Below, one piece after another: positions 8,513 to 17,291 of a DNA stretch of 55,377 nt. Every line of letters starts with the position of its first letter. Position 1 is the stretch's first letter. Position numbers and translations under genes: made by a program. This DNA comes from Pseudomonadota bacterium. GTDB taxonomy: Bacteria > Bdellovibrionota_B > Oligoflexia > Silvanigrellales > Silvanigrellaceae. The notes under the pieces were generated by a model. It was not told where the DNA came from. It made no database searches and saw nothing but the letters and a program-made list of their open reading frames with translations. The stretch spans positions 1-55,377 of the forward strand of contig RFOM01000021.1 in NCBI GenBank assembly GCA_009926615.1, in the 5' to 3' direction.

Positions 8513-9607
8513 GTGAAGAATCAATGGATGACAAAGATGAAGAAGGTACCGTCCGGCAAGGTTGGTCTTCGCGCACTGAGTGTTGGATTGATGTGTTTTG
8601 CCTTCGCGGGAATGCAGTCCTGCAAAAAACTTTCACCGACCGCCGCAGAAAGCATGACGGCTGACAACACCGAATCGTCAGGCGTGTTTGAAACTCTGAC
8701 TGCAGTTCAAAATACGAGCTTGAAAACTTCACTTTTGCAGTCTGAAGGTTTGGGGTCCGGTGATGTTTGTCCGATACCTCAGGGTACAGTTTTGCTGGCA
8801 GAGGCAATGAAAGCAGAAGGCATTCAGCACTGGCGTATTTTCGAGATTTTTGAAGTGAAACTGCCGACGGGTGAAACCGGCCGGCGCAAGCGTGATTCAA
8901 ATGAATCGGAGACACAGCCGCAGGGTGCTGCACCTGCAGCATCAGGCACACCGGCTGTGTCGGTGACGCCGGCAGCTGTATCTGCTCCGGCAGGCACGCC
9001 CTCAGCGACAGCCACCCCCCCCGCAGAAGCCACACCTGCAGCGGCTGAACCCAAGACTCCGGCACAGCTTTTGGGCTGCGAACTTCTCAATCGTGACAGT
9101 TTGCTGGTTTATGCTCCGCACTTTAACAGACTGCTGAAATCCAACAGCCCGCAAATTCCCTCGGCGGGTACGACGACCGGTGAAATTGATCCGGATGATC
9201 AGGGTGGTTTTGTCTGGCCGACACGCGGCCGCAAAATCCGCAGTGATGCCGGCGGCGACGGATATTTCGGTGCTCCGCGCGGCTGGGGACGCAGCCATCA
9301 GGGGTTGGATATCGTGGCTGCTGTCGGTGAACCCATTTATGCTGCGCGGGCCGGTACGATTATCGATCCGGCGTACGAATCATCCTATGGAAGAGTACTC
9401 GACGTCAGGCATCAGGGCGGATATTCGAGCCGCTATGCTCATCTGAATTCGTTCAGCTACAGTCACGGCGCGTACGTCGGCAAAGGCGAGAGAATTGCAG
9501 CTTCAGGAAAAAGCGGCAATGCCGCGGGTTATTTAATTATCCCGCACCTGCATTTTGAAATTCGCCGCGACGGGCGATTGATCAATCCCGCAAAGCTGCT
9601 GCCTTAA
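8513..9607 (+). CDS. M23-family peptidoglycan endopeptidase lipoprotein
   Basis: GTG at 8513 is favoured by GAGGTGAC 5-8 nt upstream; an in-frame ATG lies 15 nt later. The signal ends in MQSC (Cys37). Residues 38-130 are of unknown fold. About 135-185 is a Pro/Ala/Thr-rich linker. Residues about 240-364 are an M23/LytM domain with HQGLD (His262, Asp266), RYAHLN (His310) and HLHFE (His345, His347), the full zinc and catalytic set. It should therefore be an active metallopeptidase that cuts peptide cross-links, unlike EnvC/NlpD-type amidase activators, which lose these residues. It follows the NodB lipoprotein on the same strand, so the two may act on the same wall. Confidence 0.9.
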   Translation: MKNQWMTKMKKVPSGKVGLRALSVGLMCFAFAGMQSCKKLSPTAAESMTADNTESSGVFETLTAVQNTSLKTSLLQSEGLGSGDVCPIPQGTVLLAEAMKAEGIQHWRIFEIFEVKLPTGETGRRKRDSNESETQPQGAAPAASGTPAVSVTPAAVSAPAGTPSATATPPAEATPAAAEPKTPAQLLGCELLNRDSLLVYAPHFNRLLKSNSPQIPSAGTTTGEIDPDDQGGFVWPTRGRKIRSDAGGDGYFGAPRGWGRSHQGLDIVAAVGEPIYAARAGTIIDPAYESSYGRVLDVRHQGGYSSRYAHLNSFSYSHGAYVGKGERIAASGKSGNAAGYLIIPHLHFEIRRDGRLINPAKLLP

Positions 9608-9625
9608 TTTTTAAAACCAGCAGCT
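9594..9625. repeat. Inverted repeat at convergent stop codons
   Basis: AGCTGCTG (9594-9601) is the perfect complement of CAGCAGCT (9618-9625). The 16-nt AT-rich loop holds the TAA stops of both convergent genes. No long U-run follows the stem, so it is at best a non-canonical bidirectional terminator. Confidence 0.5.
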
Positions 9626-10528
9626 GCAGTTGAGTTCGGCAGGTGAAAGTGCCGGACTCGAACAATGCATTTTTCCTGACTGAGCCGAGCGCACACGGGC
9701 ATTGCTGTATTCTGCCCGTTCAATTTCTTCGGTTGAAACTTCGGCAGGATTAAATGGTTTTTCTGCCAGAGACATTGTCCGCGTACCTGCTTTGCCTCCT
9801 TCGGCGAGCGTCTTTTGTTCCCATTTTGTGACGAAATCTTTGGCTTCATCCCAAGACATTTCGGACATCTCCTGCCAGAGCGGCGTACCATAACCGTCCG
9901 GCTTGGCGAGTGCGAATGAATAACCGACAACCGTGTAGCGCGCCGGCAGGTCGAAATTCCATCGAATCGAAATCTGAATGCCTTTGTCGGCAACCTGCCA
10001 ATACTGATTCCAGTCGATGACGTGTGCCGATGCGGCCGGCCAGCGGAATTGAGATTCGGATTTTGTAAAATCACCGGCCCAGTCGGAGGGATGGCGCGCT
10101 TTGACGGCAGTCCGCGGATGAGCTTTGCACGCGGGCTTGAAACTCAGTTTTTGATTTTCTTTTTCATCGACGGCTTTCAAATCCGGACCCCATTGAACCG
10201 GCTTAAAATAGTCTCCGCGGGTAAAAACTGTTTCAGCAGGCTGGGGAGACTTGTCGAGTGTACTGTGAATATCCCCTTCGGATTGTCCCTGTGCGGGAGA
10301 AGGCGGGCTTGACGGCGGATTTTGAACAGTCCGCGCAGCATTGTCAGACCTCCGATCCGGTGAAGCGGAATTGGCGCCCTGCTGATCGGGAAGCGGTGAC
10401 GTTGAGTCAGTTTGGCCGTGGTCCGCCGCAAGGTCATGTTGGCGGCTGTTATAAACTGCGATTCCGGCAGCGGCAAAAATCAGCAGCACACCGCCGGCCG
10501 ACAGCAATCGGTTTTTTTGGAACGGCAT
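9611..10528 (-). CDS. Membrane-anchored periplasmic protein of unknown function
   Basis: I do not recognise the family. The 305-residue protein starts with one hydrophobic helix (residues 8-25) without an obvious cleavage site, then a Ser/Pro/Gln-rich stretch (30-100), then a globular part (about 110-305) rich in Trp and charged residues, with WAGDF, WNQYWQVAD and MSWDEAKDF segments. Four Cys are scattered, with CSCWF as the very C-terminus. AGGA precedes the ATG. It is the last gene of a minus-strand run (two permeases, aat, this gene) with a gap of 33 nt after aat, and may be co-transcribed with the exporter. Its TAA lies 3 nt from the convergent M23 stop. Confidence 0.6.
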   Translation of the reverse strand: MPFQKNRLLSAGGVLLIFAAAGIAVYNSRQHDLAADHGQTDSTSPLPDQQGANSASPDRRSDNAARTVQNPPSSPPSPAQGQSEGDIHSTLDKSPQPAETVFTRGDYFKPVQWGPDLKAVDEKENQKLSFKPACKAHPRTAVKARHPSDWAGDFTKSESQFRWPAASAHVIDWNQYWQVADKGIQISIRWNFDLPARYTVVGYSFALAKPDGYGTPLWQEMSEMSWDEAKDFVTKWEQKTLAEGGKAGTRTMSLAEKPFNPAEVSTEEIERAEYSNARVRSAQSGKMHCSSPALSPAELNCSCWF

Positions 10529-10561
10529 GACTGTTTTCCTTTCCCCGTCCCCGCGGACTTA

Positions 10562-11149
10562 TCAGACAAAAGTGGCATCGCGTTCGAGTGCTGCTGAGAG
10601 CATATCCATATATTGCTCATCCGGCACTGTTGTTGCACCCAGCGACATCAGATGAGGTGTCAGAAACTGACACTCAAGCAGCTCAAAATCTTTACGGAGC
10701 AATTGTTCAACAAGCCGGTACAGGGCCAGTTTCGACATGTTTTTTTCTTTGTGGAACATGGATTCGGCAAAAAAAGCGGCTCCGACTGCGACTCCGTAAA
10801 CCCCGCCGGCAAGTTTTTCACCGTGAAAGATTTCGACCGAATGCGCAAAGCCCAGAGCGTGAAGTTCACCGTAGGCCCTGACAAAATCCTCAGTGATCCA
10901 TGTGTCCGGCCGGTCCGCACATTCGCGCATGACGGTTTCGAAACAGGTGTTGAATTGAGTGTGTAAATCAGTCCGCCGGAGCTCGCGCCTCATGGAACGG
11001 CTGACGTGAAATTCATTCAGCGGTATCAGTGCGCGCGGATCAGGCCGGTAAAAATCGATGACGTTCGGATTACGCGCATTGGGCATGGGGAAGCAGCCGT
11101 TGGTGTAGCTGGCGAGCAGAACGCGGGCTGTGAGTTGCTGTGCATCCAT
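10562..11149 (-). CDS. aat: Leucyl/phenylalanyl-tRNA--protein transferase
   Basis: The 195-residue protein matches Aat along its length: the opening ASYTNGCFPMP, the acceptor-domain RSMRRELRR, ADRPDTWITEDFV, then LAGGVYGVAVGAAFFAESMFH, the family signature, and QFLTPHLMSLGA. The enzyme transfers Leu or Phe from tRNA to N-terminal Lys or Arg, creating N-degrons for ClpS-ClpAP. The length is normal, slightly shorter than E. coli (234). It lies 15 nt downstream of the FtsX-type permease on the same strand, so it may share its transcript. clpP is present elsewhere in this window; clpS and clpA are not. Confidence 0.93.
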   Translation of the reverse strand: MDAQQLTARVLLASYTNGCFPMPNARNPNVIDFYRPDPRALIPLNEFHVSRSMRRELRRTDLHTQFNTCFETVMRECADRPDTWITEDFVRAYGELHALGFAHSVEIFHGEKLAGGVYGVAVGAAFFAESMFHKEKNMSKLALYRLVEQLLRKDFELLECQFLTPHLMSLGATTVPDEQYMDMLSAALERDATFV

Positions 11150-11164
11150 GGTCTGCTCGCTTTA

Positions 11165-12469
11165 TCAGACTGAAGTCAGCAGGTGAGGAATGGGCTGTTT
11201 GACTGTCCGGTTCGATGCCAAAAACGCGGCCAATCCCGCTACGGTACAAAGAATGAGCAGGGAAACAACATACAGCCACGGATGAAGACCAATCAGAAAG
11301 GGCACAGGATCAGTCAGAAAACCTGCATAATAGATGAATTTAACCTGATTGACGATCAACGAAAATCCAACCGAAAACAGGCTTCCCAGCAAAGAGCCGA
11401 GGAAGCCTATGAGAATACCTTCGGTCGTGAAAATAATCCGGATATCTTTTCTGAAAAACCCGAGACTGCGCAGCGTGCCGATTTCACGTCTGCGTTCATT
11501 GACGCTTTTCACCATGGCATTGAGCACTGACATGCCCGAGATAGTGAGGATCACAAGGCTGACCAGATTTCGGAATGTTTCAAACAAACTCATCGTTCTC
11601 TTGTAAACACGCGCAAGGATGTGGTCGCGCCAGTCGAAGGCGCGAAGATCCATTCCGGCCTGCTGTGCAGCCGATTTGAATGAACTGACGAAATTGTGAA
11701 ATTGCGCGGAATCCTTAAGACGCAGTCTGATGTGTGAAATGTCCCGTGTGTCGTATAATTGCTGTGCGCGGTTCAGGTCCATCATCAGATACCACGAGTC
11801 AATTCCACGCAGTCCTACTCCGCCCAGCGCCCCGACCCTGAGATTGGTCGCATTGACCTGCCCCTCGGCGGTTGTCACGTTCAGCTGGATTTTTTCGCGG
11901 TCGCATTTGATTGGCCGTTCACGCGGTTCATATCCTCCGATTTGGGTGAGAATACGTTCCTGTGAATCCGTTCCGCATCCAAAGGTCTCGGCAATGTTCT
12001 GTCCAAGAAGAACATGCTCGGCCGAGAGGGTATCAAGCGGTTTTCCGGCACGAACGTTCCACGGCCACGAGGGCATTCTCATTTTCAGGCCATCCTGAAC
12101 ATCATAGGCGAAACCCCAAAATATCGAGCTTGTTCTGCCGTTGTTTGCCATGCCGCTGACAATCAGCATCGGTACGTAGGCATCGACCATACCCGAGAGC
12201 CCGAAAAATTCGGTCAAAAATTTTTGTTCTTTCGGAGTAATGCGGGATTCTTCAAAATCAACCGGCTGATCGTTTTTTGATTTTTCGATGAACACGTCGC
12301 CGAACATACTCCGGTAACGGTAATTGTCTTCGTAAAGTTCACCGACGACCGAAATGTACCCGTTAAAAAGAGTCAAAGCCGAAAATCCGATGGCAACCGA
12401 CAGAATGGAGCCGGTCGAATGGCGCCAGTTTCTGAGAATATTCCGGATGCCCATCCTTATAGTCTGCAT
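11165..12469 (-). CDS. ABC transporter permease, FtsX/MacB-LolC type (second of pair)
   Basis: The ATG at 12469 is chosen because it lies 14 nt after the stop of the upstream permease and has a GGGTGA site; a longer frame would overlap that gene. The 434-residue protein has the MacB/LolC topology: helix 1 at about residues 15-38, a periplasmic domain of about 230 residues, then three helices near the C-terminus. The FtsX signature NERRREIGTLRSLGF lies before the penultimate helices. Such permeases drive periplasmic substrates through mechanotransmission rather than by a substrate channel. The cognate ATPase is likely the divergent gene at 15783. Substrate is unknown. Confidence 0.85.
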   Translation of the reverse strand: MQTIRMGIRNILRNWRHSTGSILSVAIGFSALTLFNGYISVVGELYEDNYRYRSMFGDVFIEKSKNDQPVDFEESRITPKEQKFLTEFFGLSGMVDAYVPMLIVSGMANNGRTSSIFWGFAYDVQDGLKMRMPSWPWNVRAGKPLDTLSAEHVLLGQNIAETFGCGTDSQERILTQIGGYEPRERPIKCDREKIQLNVTTAEGQVNATNLRVGALGGVGLRGIDSWYLMMDLNRAQQLYDTRDISHIRLRLKDSAQFHNFVSSFKSAAQQAGMDLRAFDWRDHILARVYKRTMSLFETFRNLVSLVILTISGMSVLNAMVKSVNERRREIGTLRSLGFFRKDIRIIFTTEGILIGFLGSLLGSLFSVGFSLIVNQVKFIYYAGFLTDPVPFLIGLHPWLYVVSLLILCTVAGLAAFLASNRTVKQPIPHLLTSV

Positions 12470-12483
12470 AGACTCGTCACCCT

Positions 12484-13860
12484 TCAGGAAACATGAGTGT
12501 TCAGAAGTGAAACAATTTTCAGGCGGCTGTTCCGGTATGAAGTCAGCCATCCTGAAAGGGTCGAAACGAACAGCAGCAGGCTGCCGGCAACCAGACAGTG
12601 AACAGGATCAATCATCAGAGTCATTTTCAGACGTGTCGAAACTCCGGGGACTTCAAACAAAATGTCATTTGCATTGACCAGCGCGCGCGTCAGGTAAGCA
12701 ATCAAAAACCCTGCCGGCAGGCAAAGCAGAGCCAGCAAAAGCCCTTCTATTGCAAACATCCGTGTGATGTCTTTTTGCCGAAAGCCGAGGGCACGCAATG
12801 TGCCCATTTCCTGCGAACGCTCTATCACGCTCATTGTCATGGAATCGGAGACTGTTAATGTGACCACGCTGACGGCAAGGGTCAGGAAGAAAACACTCAT
12901 CACATAAATCAGGCTCATAAATCCGGCATAAAACGGATTCACTGAAAGTTCGCGGTAGTGATGAACGTTAAAGCTGAGGCCTTCTTTTACAAGTGCCTGT
13001 CTGAGTTTGGCTGCGGCATTTTCCGGCGGCTGACCCCAAGGCAAATGAATGATGACGTTGGTGACTCCGTCTGTTTCATACAGTTTTTGCAGAGCCGCAA
13101 GCGGGACGACTGCCGCGGATTCCTCAAGAAGCTCCAGACCGCTGGAGTAATGGCCGACAATTTCTGCGTCGGCAGCGGAAAAGTCGTTATTGAATGTTCT
13201 CGCTGCCAGTTGCACGTTGGTGTCCTGTGCAATGCGTCGTTCGGATTCTGCCCCCGCGCAATCCTGAGACTGAGGCTGCGACGCGGCACCGGTTTGCGTC
13301 TGATCGGACAGACTGCGGATTTTTGTTTTACCCAGATTTCGTGCCACTTTTGCAGTGACCGCAATCGGGGTCGTATCGCTGTGCTGCCACAATCCCGTGC
13401 CTTTTCGCGCATCGATAATTTCAGACGAATAAGACCGCACGGCCGGATGTGACAGAGCCCATTTTTCGGTTTCCGGTTCGATTCCAAGCACCCTGACCGG
13501 CCAAGTCCGGCAGCCGTTGCCGATCAGCGTGAAGCCTTCAAGAGTGCTGCTGACAGCCTCGGCTTCGGGAAATTCGCGCGCAACGATGCTGCGGATTGAT
13601 TTTTGTTCGTCCGGTGTGAGCACATATTTTTTGGGCTGAAGAAGATGTTTTTCCAAAGCGTCGGGCTTGTAAACCGACAATGTGCCGACGTGATTGATGT
13701 AAACCGAAGTGGCTCTGAAAAATTTTTCTATTCTTGTGACAAATCCGCTGAGAAGGACCAGCCCCGCGTACCCGAGAATCACGGCACTGGCTGTCGCGAG
13801 ATTACGGCGTCGATTGCGCCCGAGGTTTTTGGTGGCAAGAGCGATCTGCTTCCAAAACAT
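12484..13860 (-). CDS. ABC transporter permease, FtsX/MacB-LolC type (first of pair)
   Basis: This 458-residue protein has the same layout as its downstream partner: helix 1 at about 20-42, a long periplasmic domain, and three C-terminal helices, with the parallel signature IERSQEMGTLRALGF. The two are probably paralogues forming a heterodimer, as LolC and LolE do. A Gln/Ser/Ala-rich insert with a Cys lies near residue 200. GGGAAG precedes the ATG at 13860. The gene is divergent from the beta-barrel/ATPase/LolA-like genes, so one promoter interval of about 200 nt could control both arms. It lacks an ATPase of its own. Confidence 0.85.
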   Translation of the reverse strand: MFWKQIALATKNLGRNRRRNLATASAVILGYAGLVLLSGFVTRIEKFFRATSVYINHVGTLSVYKPDALEKHLLQPKKYVLTPDEQKSIRSIVAREFPEAEAVSSTLEGFTLIGNGCRTWPVRVLGIEPETEKWALSHPAVRSYSSEIIDARKGTGLWQHSDTTPIAVTAKVARNLGKTKIRSLSDQTQTGAASQPQSQDCAGAESERRIAQDTNVQLAARTFNNDFSAADAEIVGHYSSGLELLEESAAVVPLAALQKLYETDGVTNVIIHLPWGQPPENAAAKLRQALVKEGLSFNVHHYRELSVNPFYAGFMSLIYVMSVFFLTLAVSVVTLTVSDSMTMSVIERSQEMGTLRALGFRQKDITRMFAIEGLLLALLCLPAGFLIAYLTRALVNANDILFEVPGVSTRLKMTLMIDPVHCLVAGSLLLFVSTLSGWLTSYRNSRLKIVSLLNTHVS

Positions 13861-14056
13861 GCTGACTTCCCGAATGACTCTTTCAGCTTAGCAGCAGACG
13901 CGGGCGCTACGCGGCAAGCTTTGCAGGCTGTGTCGGCAGATGACGATTAGACTGCTGAAATGTTGTGACAAAACCACCCGCGCAGCAAATCATTTATTCC
14001 CTCTTGGTGTTTTTGTAACCGTCTATCCTGAAGAGAGAAGGAGGGGGTTATCTTTC

Positions 14057-15793
14057 TTGATTTTTGATCGGGAAATTTTAATTTGCAAAATCTTCCGGAC
14101 ATTTTGCCTGTCAATGTCCGCGGCTTGCTTTATTTCCGCGGCACAAGCTCAGGAATTCGACCCCTTTGAATCCGAACAGCCTCCCGAACTGAAGACGGGT
14201 GCGCCCGCAGGCACGTCAAAACCGTCTCCAACATCTGAAAAGCAGGTTCCCAAGCCCAAACCCAAAGCCAAATCAAAATCGAAAACGCCTGAACCGGCTC
14301 TTGAGCTTTCTCCGGATGAGATCGACCAGTCTGAAACTTTCGAGCTCAAAAAATCTGTCAAACCGGCAGAGGTTCGGATTAAAGAACCGGCTTCAGGAGA
14401 GTCGGAAAAAGATCCGTCTGCAAAAAAGTCCGCCATTGAAATAAAGCCAAAAAAGACAAAGCGTGAATCAAAAAAAGTCACCAAAAAAGACTCAAAGCCG
14501 AAAGCTGATTCGGCCCCGCCTGCCGAGACTCCTGCTCCGCCGCCTCCTTCTCCTCCGCCGCAGACCGGCGAACTGAAGCTGGATGTCGGTCTGGAAAGCT
14601 ACAGCGGTGTGAGCTATTTGAAGCCGTCCTTTGATATCGCATCCTATTCGGACAACCAAACTCTGCTGCCTTTTATCGATTTGCAGCTGCGTCTTCGTCC
14701 GTCGGTCAAACTCATTTCCGGCCGTGCATTCACTCTTCACACGCGGCCTTATTTTGAAATGAGCCATCAGCAGGCTTACAATGCCGACAAGTCCAGAAAA
14801 ACAACAACCGGCTTCAGTGCCGATTTCGGCGAGAGTATTTTGAGTCTCAACGTATCCAACCGGTTTTCATTGACTGCAGGTCAGGAAAATTTCCAGTGGG
14901 GAGCTGCCGAACTGAACGGGCCGTCGAATTGGATTTACCGGTCAACGGAGCTTGCCGAGTCCATCAGCCGCAATCCTCAGAGCAGAGTCAAAACCCGCAG
15001 AACTTTCAGGGTCAATTTCAGCAACGGGCAGTCATTCAATCTTGTCAGTATTGTCGAATTCGAAGCTGAAAAGAGGATATTCAAAAGTATTTTTGAAGGC
15101 CGGCGGTTTCTGGTTAAGCCTGAGTATTCGTGGAACTCCGGAGCCGATTATCTCGGATTGGTTCTGGGCGGAGCCGAGCGGCAAAAATTTCCGTTCTTCG
15201 GCGAATACACATCCGCAAATCTTGGCGAAGCGATGAGTGTGTATGCCGATGCGGCCCATTACCAAGGCTCTGACCTTTTGCGTCCGGAGTCTGTGTCCGT
15301 TGGTGCCGGAGCTTCGCAGCAGCGGGTGACCGTTTTTACGCAACCTGATGTTGATGCGGACAAATGGACGCATGAAGTGCTGTTCGGAGTTAAGTATGCG
15401 TTTGCCAACGGCACGGATTTAAGATTCGAAGGCTATTCCAATTCTGCCGGCTACACATTTGCCGAAACAAAACTTGCCGAAAAACTCTATTCATCCGGTT
15501 CGCAGCTGTTTCCTCTGTTTTTCTTTCCTGCCGGTGAAACCAGAGCACCCAGAAGTCTGTTTGTGTCATTGCGGCGAAATAATTTTGGTAAAAACAAAAA
15601 CTGGACTGTTTTGGCACGATACTGGAAACCGGTGTCCGATTCTTCGGGCGGGGCGGTCCTTTATGCCGACTACGGTGCAACCGACAATGCTACAATCTAT
15701 ATGGCAGCGGGCGGTTTTCACGGACCTTTGGTTTCCGAGTCAGCGCTTGCGCATCGGTTTGCAGTCACATTGGGGCAAAAATATGTCTGGTGA
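14057..15793 (+). CDS. Outer-membrane beta-barrel with Lys/Pro-rich N-terminal tail
   Basis: A TTG at 14057 is the best start: AAGGAGGGGG lies about 10 nt upstream and the product then begins with a normal signal peptide (cleavage likely after AQA near residue 31). No ATG fits. After cleavage there is a 150-residue disordered tail rich in Lys, Pro, Ser and Glu with a final poly-Pro run, then about 400 residues of alternating beta strands ending in KYVW with an aromatic C-terminus. The tail is long enough to reach into the periplasm towards peptidoglycan or the inner membrane. The 3' end overlaps the start of the ATPase gene by 11 nt, so it is translationally linked to the exporter. A role as outer-membrane acceptor or exit port is inferred. 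Confidence 0.7.
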   Translation: MIFDREILICKIFRTFCLSMSAACFISAAQAQEFDPFESEQPPELKTGAPAGTSKPSPTSEKQVPKPKPKAKSKSKTPEPALELSPDEIDQSETFELKKSVKPAEVRIKEPASGESEKDPSAKKSAIEIKPKKTKRESKKVTKKDSKPKADSAPPAETPAPPPPSPPPQTGELKLDVGLESYSGVSYLKPSFDIASYSDNQTLLPFIDLQLRLRPSVKLISGRAFTLHTRPYFEMSHQQAYNADKSRKTTTGFSADFGESILSLNVSNRFSLTAGQENFQWGAAELNGPSNWIYRSTELAESISRNPQSRVKTRRTFRVNFSNGQSFNLVSIVEFEAEKRIFKSIFEGRRFLVKPEYSWNSGADYLGLVLGGAERQKFPFFGEYTSANLGEAMSVYADAAHYQGSDLLRPESVSVGAGASQQRVTVFTQPDVDADKWTHEVLFGVKYAFANGTDLRFEGYSNSAGYTFAETKLAEKLYSSGSQLFPLFFFPAGETRAPRSLFVSLRRNNFGKNKNWTVLARYWKPVSDSSGGAVLYADYGATDNATIYMAAGGFHGPLVSESALAHRFAVTLGQKYVW

Positions 15794-16514
15794 AAATCCG
15801 ATTGTCGAATTGCGGGCAGTGCACAAGTCCTACCAGTTCGGAACAACCATGACTCCGGCTCTGAGGGGAATTGATCTTAAATTGAGTGCGGGCGACTTCA
15901 CTGCCGTTGTCGGGGCTTCGGGGTCGGGCAAAAGTACTCTGCTCAATATCGTGGGATGTATCGATCAGCCCGATTCCGGAGAGGTTCTGATTCAGGGGCA
16001 GTCTGTCCTCAGTCTGAACGACAATGACAAAAGTGAACTCCGCAACCGGCGCATCGGTTTCATTTTTCAGACATTCAATCTGATTCCTGTTCTAAATGTC
16101 TTCGACAACATCGAATTGCCTTTGACCATCCGCAAAGATATTTCTCCGGCAGTCAGAAAAGAGCGGGTCGTTGATGCTCTTGAACGCGTCGGTCTTGCTG
16201 AGTATGCCAAGCATCTTCCCGACCGGCTGAGCGGAGGACAGCGGCAGAGGGTTGCGATTGCACGCGCGCTGGTGACACAGCCCTCAATCGTTCTTGCAGA
16301 CGAACCCACGGCCAATCTCGATTCAGTCACCGCAAATAAAATTATCGATTTGATGCTGAAGATAAACGAAGCGACCCGAGTGACATTTTTATTTTCCACA
16401 CACGATGAAAAATTAATGAGCCGCGTCAAAAATATTGTCCGGATTCAGGACGGCTGCCTGCAGGAAACTGATTTTCCATCCGCCGGCATCAATTCCGGAC
16501 TTCTGGCCGGTTGA
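15783..16514 (+). CDS. ABC transporter ATP-binding protein, LolD/MacB type
   Basis: The ATG at 15783 lies inside the end of the beta-barrel gene and gives a 243-residue protein of exactly LolD/MacB-domain size. Walker A is GASGSGKST, the signature is LSGGQ, Walker B is IVLADEP followed by TANLD, and the H-loop is STHD. The conserved FQTFNLIPVLNVFDNIELPL segment is typical of the MacB/LolD/FtsE exporter subgroup. It should power the two FtsX-type permeases encoded divergently at 11165-13860. The stop codon overlaps a possible TTG start of the next gene. Confidence 0.92.
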   Translation: MSGENPIVELRAVHKSYQFGTTMTPALRGIDLKLSAGDFTAVVGASGSGKSTLLNIVGCIDQPDSGEVLIQGQSVLSLNDNDKSELRNRRIGFIFQTFNLIPVLNVFDNIELPLTIRKDISPAVRKERVVDALERVGLAEYAKHLPDRLSGGQRQRVAIARALVTQPSIVLADEPTANLDSVTANKIIDLMLKINEATRVTFLFSTHDEKLMSRVKNIVRIQDGCLQETDFPSAGINSGLLAG

Positions 16515-16525
16515 GGAACAAGCTT

Positions 16526-17272
16526 ATGTCAATGCTCAAGTCAGGTTTCTTGGTATCAGCGCTTTTGAGCGGTCAGGCGTTCGCAAATCTTCCGGCTGCG
16601 GCGGTGAAAGATTTGATGCAGGCATCCGACCGCTACCGCGGCGGCCTCGTTGTCGGAGTGACTTGGAATATCAACATCACTTCAGTGGAAGACGGTGATT
16701 CAACGACGTCGCAGTATACGGTGCGTGCAAAAGGCGTGAACGCACTTGCAGAATGTACAAAACCGGCGCGCTGCAAAGGTGAAGTTGTACTCTTCAACAA
16801 TCGCAACCTGTGGTTTCTCAAGGCGGGGGTCAAAAAGCCTGTGGCAATATCGGCGAGGCAGCGGCTCAGCGGTCAGGCTGCCAACGGCGATATCGCCTCC
16901 ACAAATTACGCGCGCGATTACGATGCGGTTTTTGAAAAAGAAGAAAACGTCAACGGTGTGCCTGCATATGTTCTGATGCTTAAGGCGAAAGACAAAAGCG
17001 TCACCTACGACAAGATCCGCTATTGGATTTCAAAGAACAGGAAGCTGGCGCTCAAAGCCGAATTTCTGACCCTTCAGGGTGAGCTCTTCAAAAGCGCAAC
17101 ATTTGATTACAAGAACACGTTGCTCAGCGGAGGAAAGCAAATACCGTTTGTGAGCGGAATGATTATCACTGATGCGGCATTTCCTAAAAACGTCACCACC
17201 ATAAATTATGAATCGCCGAGGGAGGAAGCCCACGACGATTCAATTTTCAATATCAACAATGTGGCCCGCTGA
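16526..17272 (+). CDS. LolA-like periplasmic lipoprotein-sorting family protein
   Basis: The ATG at 16526 has GAGGAAC 8 nt upstream and lies 11 nt after the ATPase stop. The 248-residue product has a signal peptide cut after AFA (about residue 20). The rest resembles the LolA-like family often named outer membrane lipoprotein-sorting protein: an early DRYRGG segment, long beta strands such as YDAVFEKEENVNGVPAYVLMLKA split by turns, then KIRYWISKNRKLALKAEF and a C-terminal strand describing target deposition. These proteins form an open half-barrel that carries acyl chains or lipids. Coupling with MacB/LolC-like permeases and a beta-barrel suggests trans-periplasmic transport of a lipid or lipoprotein. 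It is not close enough to LolA itself for me to give that symbol. Confidence 0.75.
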   Translation: MSMLKSGFLVSALLSGQAFANLPAAAVKDLMQASDRYRGGLVVGVTWNINITSVEDGDSTTSQYTVRAKGVNALAECTKPARCKGEVVLFNNRNLWFLKAGVKKPVAISARQRLSGQAANGDIASTNYARDYDAVFEKEENVNGVPAYVLMLKAKDKSVTYDKIRYWISKNRKLALKAEFLTLQGELFKSATFDYKNTLLSGGKQIPFVSGMIITDAAFPKNVTTINYESPREEAHDDSIFNINNVAR

Positions 17273-17291
17273 GTGCGCAGTTTCAGGCTGA

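Noticed and set aside
8286..9065. 259-codon minus-strand frame
   Set aside because: It runs opposite the NodB and M23 genes, whose catalytic motifs are certain; the product is Ser/Arg/His-rich as typical for shadows.
10022..10312. Plus-strand frames within the 9611 gene
   Set aside because: No ribosome binding site and no recognisable domain; the minus-strand gene fits the operon.
13940..14056. Upstream extension of the tailed barrel gene from ATG 13940
   Set aside because: It would put about 39 residues before the signal peptide and place the coding start upstream of a clear AAGGAGG site.
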